DNA of 64,000 bases from Hyphomicrobiales bacterium (GTDB lineage Bacteria > Pseudomonadota > Alphaproteobacteria > Rhizobiales > Rhizobiaceae): contig UCKU01000004.1 of assembly GCA_900473185.1 (NCBI GenBank), positions 48,205 through 112,204 on the forward strand. Direction: 5' to 3'. Positions 62,810-64,000 of this stretch are shown here, piece after piece. Position 1 is the stretch's first letter, and every line of letters starts with the position of its first letter. The position numbers were made by a program, and so were the translations under genes. Below the pieces are notes generated by a model that worked only from the letters and a program-made list of their open reading frames with translations, did no database searches and was not told the DNA's origin.

Positions 62810-63730
62810 TCAGTCGGCGAGCACGAGCTTCGGCTCCTCCATCTGCGCTTCCGGAAGGTTCCATTTCTTCATCATCTCGACCTGCTGGCCGGATTTCTGG
62901 ATTTCAGTAAGAGCTGCCATGACCGCCGTACGGAAGTCGTGCTCGCCGAGCGGGACGGCGATGCCGACCGAGTAGGGCAAGGTGACGGCCGTCGCCTTTT
63001 CCAGCTTGTCGGGGTAAGCCTTGACTGCGCCATCGACGGTGTTGACGTCGTTGATATAGGTGTCGGCACGGCCCGCCAGGATTGCCTGGATGCAATTGGC
63101 GTTGTTGTCGTAGAGCTGGATTTCCGGCGCCGGCAGCCCGGCCGCCTTGCATTCCGATTCCAGTGCCTGGATCAACGGGACTTCGACATAGCCAGTATTC
63201 TCGGCAGCAACCGTGCCGCAGAGCGACTTGTTGATGCCGTCGATCTTTTTCGGATTGCCCTTGGCGACGAGAACGCCGTCATAGACCTTCAGATAGGTGA
63301 TGAAATCGCCGGCCTTGGCGCGATCCTTGGTGGCGTAGATGTCGGAAATGACGATATCGGCCTGGCCCGCCTGCAGTGTCGTCAGGAGTGCCGCGAAGGT
63401 GACGGCCTTGTATTCAAGCTTAAAGCCTAGGCATTCGCCGATCGCCTCGCCGAGATCGATATCGAAACCGACATACTTGGTCGGATCGTTCGGGTCGATG
63501 GCTTCATAGCCCGGCGTGTGGGGATTGACCGCGTTGACCAGCGTCTTGCCTGTCAGCGACGGATATTTCGCCCGCAGGTCGGCGCAGGCGGCCGGCGCTG
63601 CGGCATGGGCATCTGACGACGGCACCAAGGCTGCGGCGCCCATTGCTACCGCCAAGAGATGAGCAGCGATGCCGAGGCCAAGCCGTGTCCGGCGAAGCGT
63701 CTTGATGCTCCCAGTTTCGAATATTTTCAT
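62810..63730 (-). CDS. ABC binding protein, family 3
   Basis: A 306-aa periplasmic protein. It has a long leader (MKIFETGSIKTLRRTRLGLG up to SDAHAAAPA) and LTGKTLVNAVNPHTPGYEAIDPNDPTKYVGFDIDLGEAIGECLGFKLEYK. ADIVISDIYATKDRAKAGDFITYLKVYDGVLV and YINDVNTVDGAVKAYP are typical of amino-acid-type binding proteins. ATG 63730 has GGAG upstream. Several Cys pairs may form disulphides. It is the first gene of the amidase module and should bind the amide or its parent amino compound. Confidence 0.9.
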   Translation of the reverse strand: MKIFETGSIKTLRRTRLGLGIAAHLLAVAMGAAALVPSSDAHAAAPAACADLRAKYPSLTGKTLVNAVNPHTPGYEAIDPNDPTKYVGFDIDLGEAIGECLGFKLEYKAVTFAALLTTLQAGQADIVISDIYATKDRAKAGDFITYLKVYDGVLVAKGNPKKIDGINKSLCGTVAAENTGYVEVPLIQALESECKAAGLPAPEIQLYDNNANCIQAILAGRADTYINDVNTVDGAVKAYPDKLEKATAVTLPYSVGIAVPLGEHDFRTAVMAALTEIQKSGQQVEMMKKWNLPEAQMEEPKLVLAD

Positions 63731-64000
63731 GTCCCGCTCCATTGGTTTAAGTGCTGCTTTCTTCACCCAGCAGACACATTGAAGCTTAGGGGCAATCGCG
63801 CCGGGCGCCGTTGTCGGCAAGCGCACATATTATTGTCGTTCTTGGCCAAAAAATTTGCTTTTAAGTTCAAATGCTTAAGTCTTGTGCGGCAAAGAGATAA
63901 AAAACAAGCAGACCGGTCAAGGAAGCGGCACCCTGAAGCTCTGGATATACTTGGAGTGGCCGAAGAGCGAAATGGTTCGTAAAATTGTGACCGGCCGAGG
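63731..64000. other. Upstream region of the amidase module
   Basis: About 270 bases to the end of the window. It should hold the promoter of the minus-strand module and possibly a binding site for the fused AraC protein. It is relatively AT-rich at 63830-63910. No clear -35/-10 pair was recognised and the next gene lies outside the window. Confidence 0.4.

Overview
This is high-GC alphaproteobacterial DNA, and the gene content points to Rhizobium (R. leguminosarum / etli / tropici type). It opens inside a repABC replication and partition cassette, so the window is the rep-proximal end of a large rhizobial plasmid or chromid. No rRNA, tRNA, CRISPR array or intact insertion sequence was found.

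Layout. (1) 1-3572: repA (5' end outside the window), repB and repC, with two identical 16-bp palindromes between repA and repB and an antisense RNA between repB and repC. (2) 3876-6618: two surface-polysaccharide genes, an initiating sugar-phosphate transferase and a membrane nucleotide-sugar 4,6-dehydratase. (3) 6659-11618: a worn stretch with a broken SDR gene abutting a broken TetR gene, an L,D-transpeptidase, a dienelactone hydrolase and small orphan proteins, one of them Rmf/CrpP-like. (4) 11708-18807: a fatty-acid-hydroxylase-type membrane enzyme, a LacI regulator, and a convergent ABC importer operon led by a metallophosphoesterase. (5) 19134-25693: a VapBC pair, a LysR regulator, and a hydroxamate-siderophore cluster whose receptor appears internally deleted and which has no ATPase gene. 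(6) 25717-33901: a GGDEF-EAL protein, an orphan amino-acid binding protein, and an amine-catabolism locus (AraC regulator, APC permease, tiny exported protein, copper amine oxidase). (7) 33961-38956: a CPA1 cation/proton antiporter, a duplicated fragment of its 3' end, an RTX-like repeat protein lying between the two copies, and an FAD amine oxidase. (8) 39050-40072: a short, tail-less FtsZ paralogue. (9) 40316-50351: the complete glycerol / glycerol-3-phosphate cluster glpR-glpD-glpSTPQ-small membrane protein-glpV-glpK. (10) 50431-56198: a sugar ABC operon containing a DUF5060/DUF4038-type glycoside hydrolase. (11) 57064-63730: an operon-like module with a family 3 binding protein, a fused permease-ATPase, an acetamidase/formamidase, an AraC regulator fused to a second acetamidase/formamidase, and a RidA protein.

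How they work together. The window is mostly modular catabolic cargo, each module carrying uptake, enzyme and usually a regulator. The most unusual module is the last one, where a transcription factor and a complete amidase domain are one polypeptide. The glp importer is also notable: its two ATPases carry complementary defects, so only one of the two ATP sites should be canonical. All functions are read from sequence motifs and recalled family knowledge; no database search was run.
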